64,000 nucleotides of DNA. Origin: Cliona cf. orientalis. Taxonomy: Eukaryota; Porifera; Demospongiae; Clionaida; Clionaidae. The stretch spans positions 10,242,854-10,306,853 of the forward strand of contig OZ005689.1 of the NCBI GenBank assembly GCA_963930775.1. The letters are read 5' to 3'. The position numbers and the translations under genes were made by a program. The first letter of the stretch is position 1. Every line of letters begins with the position of its first letter. Below are positions 13,401 to 23,900 of the stretch, piece by piece. Below the pieces are notes generated by a model. That model was not told the DNA's origin. It made no database searches and saw nothing but the letters and a program-made list of their open reading frames with translations.

Positions 13401-15621
13401 TGTGAGGCAACTTGGAGCATCAGCTGAATTTGAAGTGTCCACCAGTCTGGCCTACACTGGAGGTGGTGTCATCGATTTCTTTACAGTGTCCTATCGTCAG
13501 TCAACTTTTGGTGAATTCAGAGAGCTTGGAAGAGTATCAACAACTTCAACTAGTGGAGACTCACTCGTTTGGACCGGAACTTTCATTATTTCAGATCCTG
13601 ACTTTGATCCATCTACCGATGGGGAAAATACTCAGTTTCTTGTTTTTGTCTTTAATCAGTTTGGCTTCCAGTCCAATGGATCAGTTGTTTTCGGTATGAT
13701 TTGTGCATGTACACTAAATTACATCAAGTAATACTGCTATAGCGTAAAATCTGAACAAGCTACACGTATGCTTGTACATGCATATTCCTTGCATGGTAAA
13801 GATGCATACATAATTATTAGGCCCCCTCCATCATTGCTAAGCTAGCCTGAACCGTCACGGTACATCTTTTAATGTATTATAATTCCTGCAGCTACACATA
13901 TGCTTATACATGCATATTCCTTGCATGGTAAAGATGCATACATAATTATTAGGCCCCCTCCATCATTGCTAAGCTAGCCTGAACCGTCACGGTACATCTT
14001 TTAATGTATTATAATTCCTGCAGCTACTCCGAGTGAACCCACTACTACCTCAAGTACCCCAATATCAGGACCTAGAGGTATTTAAATGTGCATAAAATCA
14101 TTTCTGTTGCATTGATTGATAATCATTATTACAATATTAATTTTATGTATATTTGCAACCTGTATATGTAGGGAGTGCTAGTCTTCCATTTTGGCTATAC
14201 ATTGTCGTTGCTGTACTGGGGACTGTACTTGTCACCGTCACTATCTTGTGTGCGTGCTTCTTCATTATCCGTGGATGCAAAAAGTCACGAAGAAGTCCCA
14301 AGAATGTATACAAAGTTAACAGCCAGAAAGGTTGGTTGTCTAAACAATATGAGTGGGACAGAAGAATAATAATGTACATCTCCAGCTTTTTGAGGGTGTG
14401 GGAGCAAGATTATACCTTTCCTTAATAAATTTTCCTCATAGGACCCAGTAGCATTCCCTTGGTTCATCGAATCTTAATTTTGAATTGATTGTTTCACTGC
14501 AGGTCTCAGCGATGGAACTATGCAGGATCCTGAAAGTGGTGGCCAACGATATGTGCAACATGTGCCAGACTCATTACCAGTTACTGTACCCAACAATGTC
14601 CAGTGAGTATTCATGGCTATCTCATTTGCATGCTCAGTAGTAAAGTGATGAGTACGGTATCCTAAGATTTGTATTGTATGCATGTGCACATACCTCTCTT
14701 TATCAGCCCTAACCTACCGTAGTACCAGTCTTCGGATCAATAATTATCTCAATGAAATACAACTTCATAATACTTAATTTTTATATTTGCAGCAGTCAAC
14801 CTCATCACAACCCTCAGCCTATAGAGAAGAACATAATCAACTCCCTTCATCATAATAGCTCCGTGCCAAGCATCAAGACGAACTCCTCAAGCCCCACCCC
14901 TCAGCCGGACGATCCGCTACTCAAGAAACCAATATATATCAGCCATCAAAAGTATCCCAGCGATGCTAGCAGTATCATCAAGCGAGGCCCAACGCCATCC
15001 ACAACGGCAAGCAGTAGCCCGGCTCCTGCTGTAATGAAGGCAGCGTACGAGAGACAAATGCAATCGGAGAACGGAAGAGCATCAAGTATAAGCAGCAGTG
15101 TGCAGCACATGGAACAATACTTGCCACCCCAGGATCAGCAAATTGTAGAGCAGGGAAGTGGTGAAATTGAAGTCCAGCAGAGTAGTCAAACCGAGTCGGA
15201 AAATGTCCACATGCAGATGCAGAGTGAGACCTGTTCATATCAGCACCATCAGCACAATCGTCACCATCATGATAGTCAGCAATTTAGCGATCGTCACAGT
15301 CATCAATCTCTCAATATCAGTCAATCAGGCAGCATCCCTCTCTATCGATTGAGCACCCCAACCTCCAACACAAGTGTACCAACCTGCAGCAGCGTGCAGG
15401 GGAGCCAGCCCAGTCTTGTCAACAGCAGCGGGCCATTTCACCAATTTCCCACCCCACACCATCATTCAGCCATCCCTTACCACAGCAGCTATGGCCTCCC
15501 AGCACCAGGATCTGTGACAGGACGAGCAGAGGTGGGCATAGTTTGCGAGCAACCAAATCACTTAGTAGAAACTGATCTAATCTCGAGCCCACAAAAGAGT
15601 CCAACTTTCATCATTGTGTGA
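9019..15621 (+). CDS. Receptor A1: Ig/FN3 single-pass membrane protein (10 exons seen, 5' exon missing)
   Basis: The model joins 9019-9100, 10218-10408, 11116-11358, 12174-12500, 12880-13173, 13379-13693, 14024-14077, 14172-14330, 14503-14602 and 14793-15621. All junctions are GT-AG and all phases match, giving 863 residues from the first exon seen. Order: Ig (1-91), Ig (92-172), Ig without cysteines (173-281), FN3 (282-379), FN3-like (380-484), Thr/Ser/Pro stalk, TM exon, short linker exon, long tail ending TFIIV. Almost every junction is phase 1. The protein should be a type I cell-surface receptor or adhesion molecule. It has no kinase or phosphatase domain. The signal-peptide exon is not found. 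A near-identical truncated copy (A2) lies about 21 kb downstream. The ligand is unknown. Confidence 0.8.
11116..11358 (+). CDS. A1 exon 3: short Ig domain
   Basis: This phase 1-1 exon has Ig features: LNCSYAD gives the B-strand Cys, and DEGDYECDIF gives the F-strand D-x-G-x-Y-x-C. There is no obvious core Trp between them (VATVERNEE in that region). The whole exon is missing from copy A2, where a deletion joins the sequence equivalent to about 10780 directly to about 11419. Confidence 0.7.
12174..12500 (+). CDS. A1 exon 4: Ig-like domain lacking both core cysteines
   Basis: The exon keeps the Ig core Trp (ITWEKDGRPL) and the D-T-G-V-Y F-strand signature. The B-strand Cys position reads Val (LSVDFNG) and the F-strand Cys position reads Arg (GVYRVIIT), so the canonical disulphide is absent. 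The second copy (30096-30422) shows the same losses, so this is a family trait and not a sequencing error. Confidence 0.75.
12880..13693 (+). CDS. A1 exons 5-6: two FN3 domains
   Basis: Exon 12880-13173 is a clear FN3 domain: it opens PPSKPSNF and has the core Trp in ARIRWDL and the Y-F-V-R-L-R-A-E-N F-strand. Exon 13379-13693 is FN3-like but more diverged, with FFTVSYRQ and FLVFVFNQFG in the C' and F strand positions. Both are phase 1-1 exons. Copy A2 holds both at 34255-34548 and 34754-35065, the latter one codon shorter. Confidence 0.78.
13759..14022 (+). repeat. 132-bp tandem duplication in A1 intron 6
   Basis: Two near-identical 132-bp units (13759-13890 and 13891-14022) lie directly before exon 7. 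Each ends in the same 'cctgca|g' acceptor context, so the acceptor of exon 7 exists twice. Copy A2 has a single unit (about 35131-35262), so the duplication arose, or was lost, after the gene duplication. Confidence 0.85.
14172..14330 (+). CDS. A1 exon 8: transmembrane segment
   Basis: After GSASLP comes a hydrophobic stretch of about 26 residues (WLYIVVAVLGTVLVTVTILC and on to FFII), then the basic stop-transfer RGCKKSRR. A 54-nt exon just upstream (14024-14077) encodes a Thr/Ser/Pro stalk. The reading frame stays open past the donor for 31 more codons to a stop, and this read-through peptide is the same in copy A2. Confidence 0.85.
14503..15621 (+). CDS. A1 exons 9-10: cytoplasmic tail
   Basis: Exon 14503-14602 (phase 1 in, 2 out) joins exon 14793-15621, which ends at TGA 15619-15621. 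The tail is rich in Ser, Pro, Gln and His, with a His/Gln cluster (YQHHQHNRHHHDSQQ) and scattered tyrosines (YISHQ, QKYPSD, AAYERQ). There is no catalytic domain. The last residues, SPTFIIV, fit a class II PDZ ligand (hydrophobic at -2 and 0) and are unchanged in A2. A2 differs at 12 of about 252 aligned tail residues. Confidence 0.8.
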
Positions 15622-17881
15622 AAGTATTTGTCCCCCCAGGCCAGCTACATGTGCACATACAAACTCTTCTAGTGTATATACTACAATCTATATAGGGTTC
15701 TTGCTTTGTGTATGCAAATGCTGGCATAATGAAAGACTATTTATTACATAGGGTAAGCAGGACTTTGTTGAATGTAACCTTGCAAGCACTGCTCGTTTCC
15801 GTGTACATACATTATATATATAGAAGTATAGTGTGTACCTGTACCTCGTAACAGTGTGCTGTGAATTGTCAGTGTCTTATGGTTACATTGTGGTATACAT
15901 GTACATGTGTGTCAACTCGTTTATTTGTTGGTACGTAATGACATGTATGTATACCCAACAGTCCTGTCTTGTCCTTGTTTATTGTTGCGTACTGTTTACA
16001 TGTTTGTATGACACTGTGCATGTATCATGTAGATTCTGTTTTGATACAAATTAAACATCAATATTTACATGTCGATCCTCCTGTTTTCTCTCCCTCTCTC
16101 CTCTATCTCCCTCTTTCTTTCTCCCTCCATCTTCTCCCTGTCTCATTCCTTGCAGTCTCTTTGCTCTTACACAACTGTTGGTGGTGATAGTATATCTGAA
16201 CATGGTAGTCATCATCCATCAATCTGTGACTCTCATCTCCAGACAACAGTATGATTCATCTTTTCTCATAATAATATTATAGGTAATATTGATATCAAAA
16301 TTATTCATTAGCATAATCAGACGATTACTGTCACCTTCTGCTGTTCATATCTAATTAAACTATTACAGTTTTTATGCTCCTATAATCACTTATAATTTCT
16401 ATGTTGTAATGATTCAACATTAATTTTTGTTATTCTTGTATAATCGTACGTCTTTTTTATATTTCTATTGATAAGTTTGTGTCTATACCTTAAAAATTAA
16501 TGATAATATTACTGTTGTTTATTTCGTAGATTACAATGTGTAATGCTAAGACTAGTGTACTATGTGTATTTCGTTTCTGACAAGCATTAGTTATTACAAT
16601 GTCATAATAATGCAAATTGACCCAGATAAAATGTCTTTGACCAAGCCTGACTGAACTATTATGATATGCACAGAGTGCGCATGCATGCCTGCATCTAGAA
16701 TTGGGGTGAAAATTGAAACTGCGACATAGAATACTATTAACATACCCGACAGCTCATCCACAAAATTAATAATGTTTGATATTAGTCACTTAAAAACTGA
16801 ACTCAATGAAGTCTGATAATGCATGCACAATGTAATAATAATATTAAATTTTATTGAAGCAGCTTCTTCTACATAGTGAATTGAAGTTATTATGCTCGGT
16901 ATGGGAGGAGTATACCAACTCCCTCATTGATATCTATGAGGGTTATCCTCTAATTAAAAGTTCTAATCCACCATAGAACCCTTATTACTCTAATGCAGCT
17001 AACAAATACACTCAATCTCTAATACACGCATGGTCAATAATCAGCAGGTATACTTGTATTGAATAATAATATGTATGGTCTGTATGGGAAACAATTAATA
17101 GACTTTCTGATCCAAAATAGTGGTTGGTAAAGCTGGGAATATAATGTTATCATACAGCCTTGATATACCTGAGGGAATATTTGTGTTATAACATTGATTA
17201 TCTCTTGTGACAAAAACTACTGCATGGGATATTATTATTATTATGCAGCAGAGTTTTGTGATCATTACACCTGTACCAAACCAAACAGACTGCACCTGTA
17301 GAAGAGTAACATGCCGGGGTGTGAAATAATATTATTATAATAATAGCAGTAAATATCACCAGGGGGGTGCATACTACTACACAAAATTTAATATGATTGT
17401 ATTCGGGATTACTTCCAAGTTCGTTAACCTGCATCTGTTTCCTTGGAGATACTAGTGATGGGAATATATTAATATTATCCCTACCCCCATCCACTGGCAG
17501 GTCACAACTGCATGACTCAAAGCATACCAAAGATCTTAGCTGGATTACACAATTTTTCTTTGACTCAGTGAGTATAATTATATGACATTGTATTGTTGTG
17601 TGTCCATGGCCATGTAGTGTATGATGATATATCGATACAGAGACTAGAAAGTAATGAATTTGACACTATGATGGCCGTTAGTACATAATAATATTGTTGT
17701 GTGTCCATGGCCATTCAGTGTATGATGATACAGAAAAAAGTGAAAGTAATGAATTTGACTCTATGATGACTGGTTTTTGGGACGCACACCTCCACAAACT
17801 TTCAAAATGCAAACAATAATAAACTGAACAAGGAAATCAAACAACACGTGACTTTTTTGATTAAGTATCGTAATCATAATG
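15622..17881. other. 3' flank of A1 and spacer between A1 and receptor C
   Basis: No gene is seen. The sequence to about 17010 is shared with the 3' flank of A2 (to about 38300) and includes a CT-rich tract near 16080-16150. A variant poly(A) signal, attaaa, occurs near 16050. A tandem duplication follows at 17592-17780. Confidence 0.55.
17592..17780 (+). repeat. About 101-bp diverged tandem duplication
   Basis: The block starting ttgttgtgtgtccatggcca at 17593 repeats at about 17694. Both copies end in agtaatgaatttgac(a/t)ctatgatg. The copies differ by small indels. It lies 100 bp downstream (in gene C's direction) of the C stop codon. Confidence 0.7.
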
Positions 17882-19216
17882 CTACTTTGTGCAGAAGGTA
17901 ACATTGTAAGCTGGACACACTTCTGTAGTGACTTCAGCAGAGTCTAACGGGTGATGTTGATCTGCTGGAGCCTGGACTTGATCATAAATGGCACCTTGTA
18001 GAACTGAGTCTGCATGTGCATGATTTATATTAGTATTAGTTATAATTGCATGGAATTATTTTACCATCTGAGTTAGGTGCTTGTGAACTAGATTTTCTAT
18101 TTTTGAAAGCAATCAGCAACAAAAGAATGATGGCCACAATATTGAGTATCAAAGAAGTAGTGAGACCAGCAATCATACCTGCATGTATGCATGTTCACAG
18201 ATATCCAAAAATTCTCTCATGTCAGTGATATCACATACCATAAAAATTGGTTTTGCTTGGAGATGATTCAACATTATCTTCGACATTCATTCCCAATTCT
18301 GTAACTACATTAAAAGAGCATAATAAATTATTACAATGATAGTTAATATTGTTATGTATACTAACCTGATGCTTCAGAGTGATTTTCCTTGTTCAACTTG
18401 CTCTCAACTACTGCAAAGTATTATGGATAGTAATAATATTAATATATTGTGTTTATCACGAAAATACAGTGAGACCAAAATTTAATAAGAGTTACCTCGA
18501 AATTCTCCTACTAAATCACTGAAGCATATCCTTGGTCTGCACTCTACAATGTCATACTTATTGCAGGCCTGTATGTAAGCACAGTACACTGGTATAGGAT
18601 GTCCAAAAGATGCCAATGGATTTATTTCCAGGACTTCACTGTAGCGAAGGGAGGTATCAGCAGCAGAACTTTTGCAAGCTTCATTTCTATTTGATGTTCT
18701 TCTGATTAAAAATTCATCTGAATTTATATCCATATCTATTCTCTCGTTGATAAACCAAGCAGCTACTGTGTTAAATATGCAAGCATATTTACAGTGAAAC
18801 TGCACTGAATTATTCCTGGTAGCATTTGCAACTGATGGACCACTAAGCATCAGTGCTGAATAAAAAAGGAGCACAACATTGTGGTATAAGGTAATTAATT
18901 TTATTATTGTAATGTCCCTCACGTTTCTCAAAGGATGCATTAAAAGTATTGCTGATATTTCCCTCACCAGCTAAGTTCCAACCTGTGACTTGGAACCCAA
19001 ATGTATCACACTGAAATGCCTTCATCGAGAGCAATGTAAAACCTGGATAAGTGCTATTGTCAAACGATACTTCACCTGTATCATGATTAGTGATCTTGAG
19101 TGTATAAAATAGTATGTCCTCATCTGTATTTGTGATATTGAGGGTAAATGGAGGAGTCCAACTGATTTCAATTGCAGTCAGGTTCGTAGAAATTAGTCTT
19201 ATGTTAGAAGGTGCAG
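17882..19216 (-). CDS. Receptor C: FN3/Ig-like single-pass membrane protein (5' exons incomplete)
   Basis: The exons, 5' to 3' on the minus strand, are 19216-18923, 18855-18496, 18410-18366, 18304-18239, 18178-18065 and 18009-17882. All are GT-AG and all phase 1, giving 334 residues. The first is a typical FN3 domain (APSNIRL start, EISWTPPF Trp, FGFQVTGWNLAGEG). The second is a Cys-rich Ig-like domain (VQFHCKY, VAAWFINE, PIPVYCAYIQAC). Two mini-exons (15 and 22 codons) form a stalk. The TM is LTTSLILNIVAIILLLLIAF. The short tail contains GAIYDQV and ends at TAG. The 5' part, including the signal peptide, is unresolved. Confidence 0.7.
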
Positions 19217-19308
19217 CTAATAATCCTGCATTAGCAATAATTAATACTGTTACAGTAGTAATAATACAACATCATGATGCAACAATAATTCATTTTATAC
19301 CTTGTACT

Positions 19309-19557
19309 ATTAAGTAAGCAACTGGAGACCTCTGTACAATTTGACCATTCTCCACGTTCAGTGCCACACACACTACTTGTGTATTGTTGTTTGCAGCTGA
19401 TGTTTCCACGGTTAAAACTGATGTTGTTCCTGTCTAGCCATTTGTAGTCACAAATGTAACAAGTATAAAAAATAATGTAATTGAAGGATGAAGTAGGGAT
19501 GGCAGGGTCAAAAAGTACACAAACAAGATTTGTAGGGATAATCACATTCACTATCAC
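19309..19557 (-). CDS. Candidate upstream exon of receptor C
   Basis: A cysteine-rich open frame reads CDYKWLDRNN, GNISCKQQY, SSVCGTERGEW and SSCLLNSTR, which looks like an extracellular domain. Its best donor (AG|gtataa) is phase 2, but the next FN3 exon enters in phase 1, and I found no clean acceptor. Either a different donor or an extra exon is used, or this is a decayed exon. Confidence 0.35.
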
Positions 19558-19636
19558 TGCAGTGGTGCAAACTGATCTGAAACTGAACCGTCACTCAGGG
19601 GCGGATCTATAGAATTTTCAATTGATGGGGTTATAT

Positions 19637-19821
19637 CAGGGGCTGATCCAGGGGGGGGTGGATAGGGTGGCTAGCCACCCCCCTTCACCAGCTCTTTTAT
19701 GCAACGTAGTATAGGAGATGTCCACCATTATTAACCAGCCACCCCCTTCCACCAGTATAATTTACTATGGGTAGCCACCCCGTCAGCCACCTTCCATGAA
19801 AATTTTCTGGATCAGCACCTG
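19637..19821. mobile_element. hAT-like MITE with 5-bp target duplication
   Basis: The ends are caggggctgatccag and ctggatcagcacctg, an imperfect 15-bp inverted repeat, with a G-run and C-run just inside. It is flanked on both sides by TATAT, a 5-bp direct duplication. A second one-ended copy of the same terminus (caggggcggatcta) starts at about 19598. Similar elements lie at 41561-41877 and 50973-51202. Confidence 0.65.
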
Positions 19822-20979
19822 TATATGCACACGAATAATATTATATGCAAACATGGAATCAGCTGCATAGAATGTGTACAAAGTTAGCCACTATTTTGTG
19901 GGGAGAGACCTTGTCTTAGGAACTAATCCACACAGTTGTAGGACCTTATGGAAATTATTAGTTTATAACCCAACACCTGCATTATAGTTTAGCCCCCAGT
20001 CTACTATTAACTTAATTAACTGTAAATATTTTATTTACATTAATAAATCTTTGTACCGGATACAGAACTGGCCAATGTGGAGTAGTTAGTACAAATCATC
20101 AGTAAACACGTCACATCTGTGCCTGTGAGACTGGGGGCAGTATAATTATCACCTCACCTATCTATTTACTGTCCCCTGTCACAGAGGCATAGATATAGCT
20201 ATTTTTGGTAAAATCAGAATGCAACCCCAGCATGCACCTCCCCCCTCCCCCCTGTCACTGGTCACTATAATATACATATAAAAAATGCGGCGTTCTAAAA
20301 CTCTGTTGCGTCATGCAGTAATTCTAAAAAATGGCACATTAATTTAATCTGTGCATGGTGGATGATGAAAGGGAATTCACTACCACAACCCCGTTCAGGT
20401 GGCTTGTGTATGTCAATAATTATTATGCCAACATTTAGCTACGTAAACAAATTATTGTTCTAAATTATTAAATTTTGTTCATAACCTGTCTCGCCACCTC
20501 CACTGTTTGTGGATAGTTCACCAACCAACGAGAGTGACAGGGCTGCTCTAAACACCCATATTAGTTGGCTCATACTATGGCCATTTTAATGATGCTTTTA
20601 GGGTCAAAGGTGAGTCCAGTAGTCCAGTCCAGTGAATAGTGACACCCCCCTACTCCTCCCCCATAGATCTACCGGGTAGCTAATTGCAATTGACATGTAC
20701 AAACCAAGACTATCATACTCAGCATCATCATAATAATAACCAAAATTAATAGTTATGACAACCCACCAGCTAAATAATAATATCTATCGAGATATTGGTT
20801 CTCATAACTTAATAATTGTATTAATAATTCAAAGTGCAAAGTGTTGTGAAGCAAACTTTGAGCGTGAATATCAAACCGTTAGCAATAGTTGTACAAACTT
20901 ATAAAAGGCTATAAAGTTGTGTTCTGTTATTGGCACACACTGATATCTGTGTAGCTACTACAAGAATCTACTCCTGGTA
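19822..20979. other. Spacer between receptors C and B1
   Basis: AT-rich DNA with C-rich runs (for example ctcccccctcccccctg near 20238). I see no exon, RNA gene or clear repeat structure. The 3' untranslated region of B1 (minus strand) must lie at its right end. Confidence 0.5.
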
Positions 20980-23900
20980 CTAGCATGACTGTTCCATTGC
21001 TGACCGTTTGCTAGTATCAATGGTTTCATAGTTGCTTGCTGCTGTTGCTTCATTCCACTGATCAGACGGTTTCAGTATGTTATCGGGATTCTCATACTCT
21101 CCCTCCATTGACATCATCCCTGCGGTCTTCAGATTCACTTCACCATAGGCCATGTTTGCTGACACAGCAATATTCTTATTATTTCCAGTACTCTTATGAG
21201 CAGACCTCTTCCTGCAGAGATTGGATTATACAAGTAATAATAACTTGTGACTCCAATTTATATTAATGTAGTTTTGCTATTGTTTTTGCATATTAATATT
21301 ATGGTACTGTAGCCAACTGGGTTGGAAAATTCTATGCTAGTGCATGAGACTATTTTTGGGCCAAGCAACAGTTTTGGAAATATCAATAGTACTAATAATA
21401 ATTATTGTGATCAGCTATGAGCTCGAGAAAGGGGCCATTTGGGACATTTTTTGTTTGTAGTAGTACTTATTAAAATTAAATATGTAGCTTGTTGCATGTA
21501 TGGATAATGTACTGTATATGTATAATCCACTCTACTGATACAAGAATACTAATAGAAACATTTGTAGAAAGTAAACTGGGCATGATCATGATCAAAATAA
21601 GTTACGTTTCATAACTACCAATTTCCCCAAATTCTCCTAGCAAGTCATAATTATTAAATTTACAATTCCCTCACCTCCATAAGCACAGCACAACAATAAT
21701 TGTAATCACCATGACAACCAGGCACTCTGCTAGAATGATTACTCCAATGGCAGTACCAACTTCACTTGAACAACTACACTGCATTTCAGCACATCCAGCA
21801 CATCCAGCACTCAGCTGATGGCTGTTGTCTGATAAGATGTGCATTAAGTTAACACATTGAATAGGGTCTAACTCATTACTCACCTACAGTAATAGATGTG
21901 CTAATAAGCTCACTATACAGTTGATCAGCTTCAGAGCGAACGGATATATTCTGACCAACGTAATTTCCATTGACTCTCAACCCAATGGAGGTAGCAACTG
22001 CCTCTACTGAAGTATTCTTCCCACTGCCATAGTAGATTCTGTATCCAGTGATGATGTTAGCTCCATCAGATGGAGGACTCCAGCTGACCTCCACTGGGGC
22101 AGAGGAACCAGACTGAGTGGCTACAACATCCACTGGGGAAGCAGAAGCTGAAAAAAAATGTCATAGAAGGTAAGGCCTTCTATTATAGCTAGCTAGGTAG
22201 GTATATCATTATGCATACTGGCTTTAATATTGACTGTAGCAGATAGTGTTTCATTCCCTGTGATATAGGTAAAAGCCGGGTCTGGTCCGACAGTAGCCGT
22301 GCAGGTATAGTTTCCAGAGTCACTCCTTCCAAATGACTCAAACTGCCTGGTGTAGGTGAAGGTTGTACCAGACACTGTTGGTCCACTTAGAGCCAATAGA
22401 GTTCCATCCCTGGATAGCTGTGTGTCTACCATCAGCAATAAGAGTTCAGAAGGTACTATAGCTGAATGTAAGTTCAAAGTGCAAGTCAAGGTTACATCAG
22501 AACCAAGAATAGGGAGAGAGTTAGGCCTCGAGCTGCGGTCACTACTCACCAGTGTGATTGAAGATGGACTGGGGACTTGATATATACAAGATTAAATATT
22601 ATTCGGATATAATAGCATGAATGATAATGATAGTCATAAAATTAACTCACATTGAATTCTGACATCAAAAGAATTTGTTGCCGTGATATCACTTGCTAGG
22701 TAGCTTGAGCTGACCGTAACTTCACAAACATAACTAGCAGCATCTGTCAGTCGTAGAGGAGTGAAGGAGAGAGTTTTTAAGTTGGCTCCAACTTGAGTCT
22801 GTCCACTGCCACTGTTCCTAGTCCATCTGTAGGTAATGGTAGGGTTGAGATTTTCAGCTCCAGATACACTACATGTGAGCTGATAGTCTTCTCCAGGTGA
22901 TGGAGTAGCTCCACCTCCACTGACCTGGAAAGACACTAGGGGAGCTAAAAATTGATAGAATATTATAATAGTATTGCATAATAATAGATAATGACATGAT
23001 AATACCGTTGATGATGACATTTAGTGAATCAGACAGAAAAGCAGATCCATCAATAGTACCATTACATGAATATGATCCATTGTCTGACTGCTGTACTGGC
23101 CTAAACTGCAGTTGACTTGAAACAGCATTGGAGGTGATAGTCACTCGTGGGCTGTTCTCGACAACTGGTGTCCTGCCATCAGGTGGTCCCTTTAGCCACT
23201 GAAAGGTTCCCTCAGAGCCACCTGCTGAACACTCCAGTGTGTAGCTCTCACCAGCAATGGGAGAGCCAGAGGCCACGATGGACAATCCTAATAATAATGA
23301 TTATTATAGCTAGCACATAATTCAAGGTGAAATACTGTGTTTACCAATTTCCACACAGAGAGTATGACTGGTGCTAGTAATGTCAGGTACCTCACAACAG
23401 AACCGTCCAGTTGGTGATTCAATGCCACTGGGTCGATTCAAGGACACCTCTCCATTAGCTCCTCTGGTTCTGTAAAATGCTGTGGTTGAAGTAGTCCCTT
23501 GCACTAGTGCTCCATTGGGTTGGTACCACTCTCCACGTCCAGGGTCCTGACTGCAGCAGAAAAGATTGTCAGTGATGCACTGTAGAGCACCGTTGGGGTT
23601 GTCAGAAGATTGACCAATGTCTCTGGTGTTAATATTGCTGTTGTTAGTGATGCGTACACCTCTCAGTGCAAGATAAACACCTGAAAAAGATCATGTTGTT
23701 AGATTGGGGTATTTTTTTTTAAATAATTCTATCTAATACCAGTTGTAATTCTGACTGAATGAGTTGCAGTGCTGCTGCCACTACTAGATATTAAACTGAC
23801 AGTAGCTCTGCAGGTATAGAGTCCAGAGTTACTCCTCCCAAATGAGCTGATTAAGAATGTAGAGGTGTAATTAGTACTGCTTCCCATAACTGGCTGTGCA

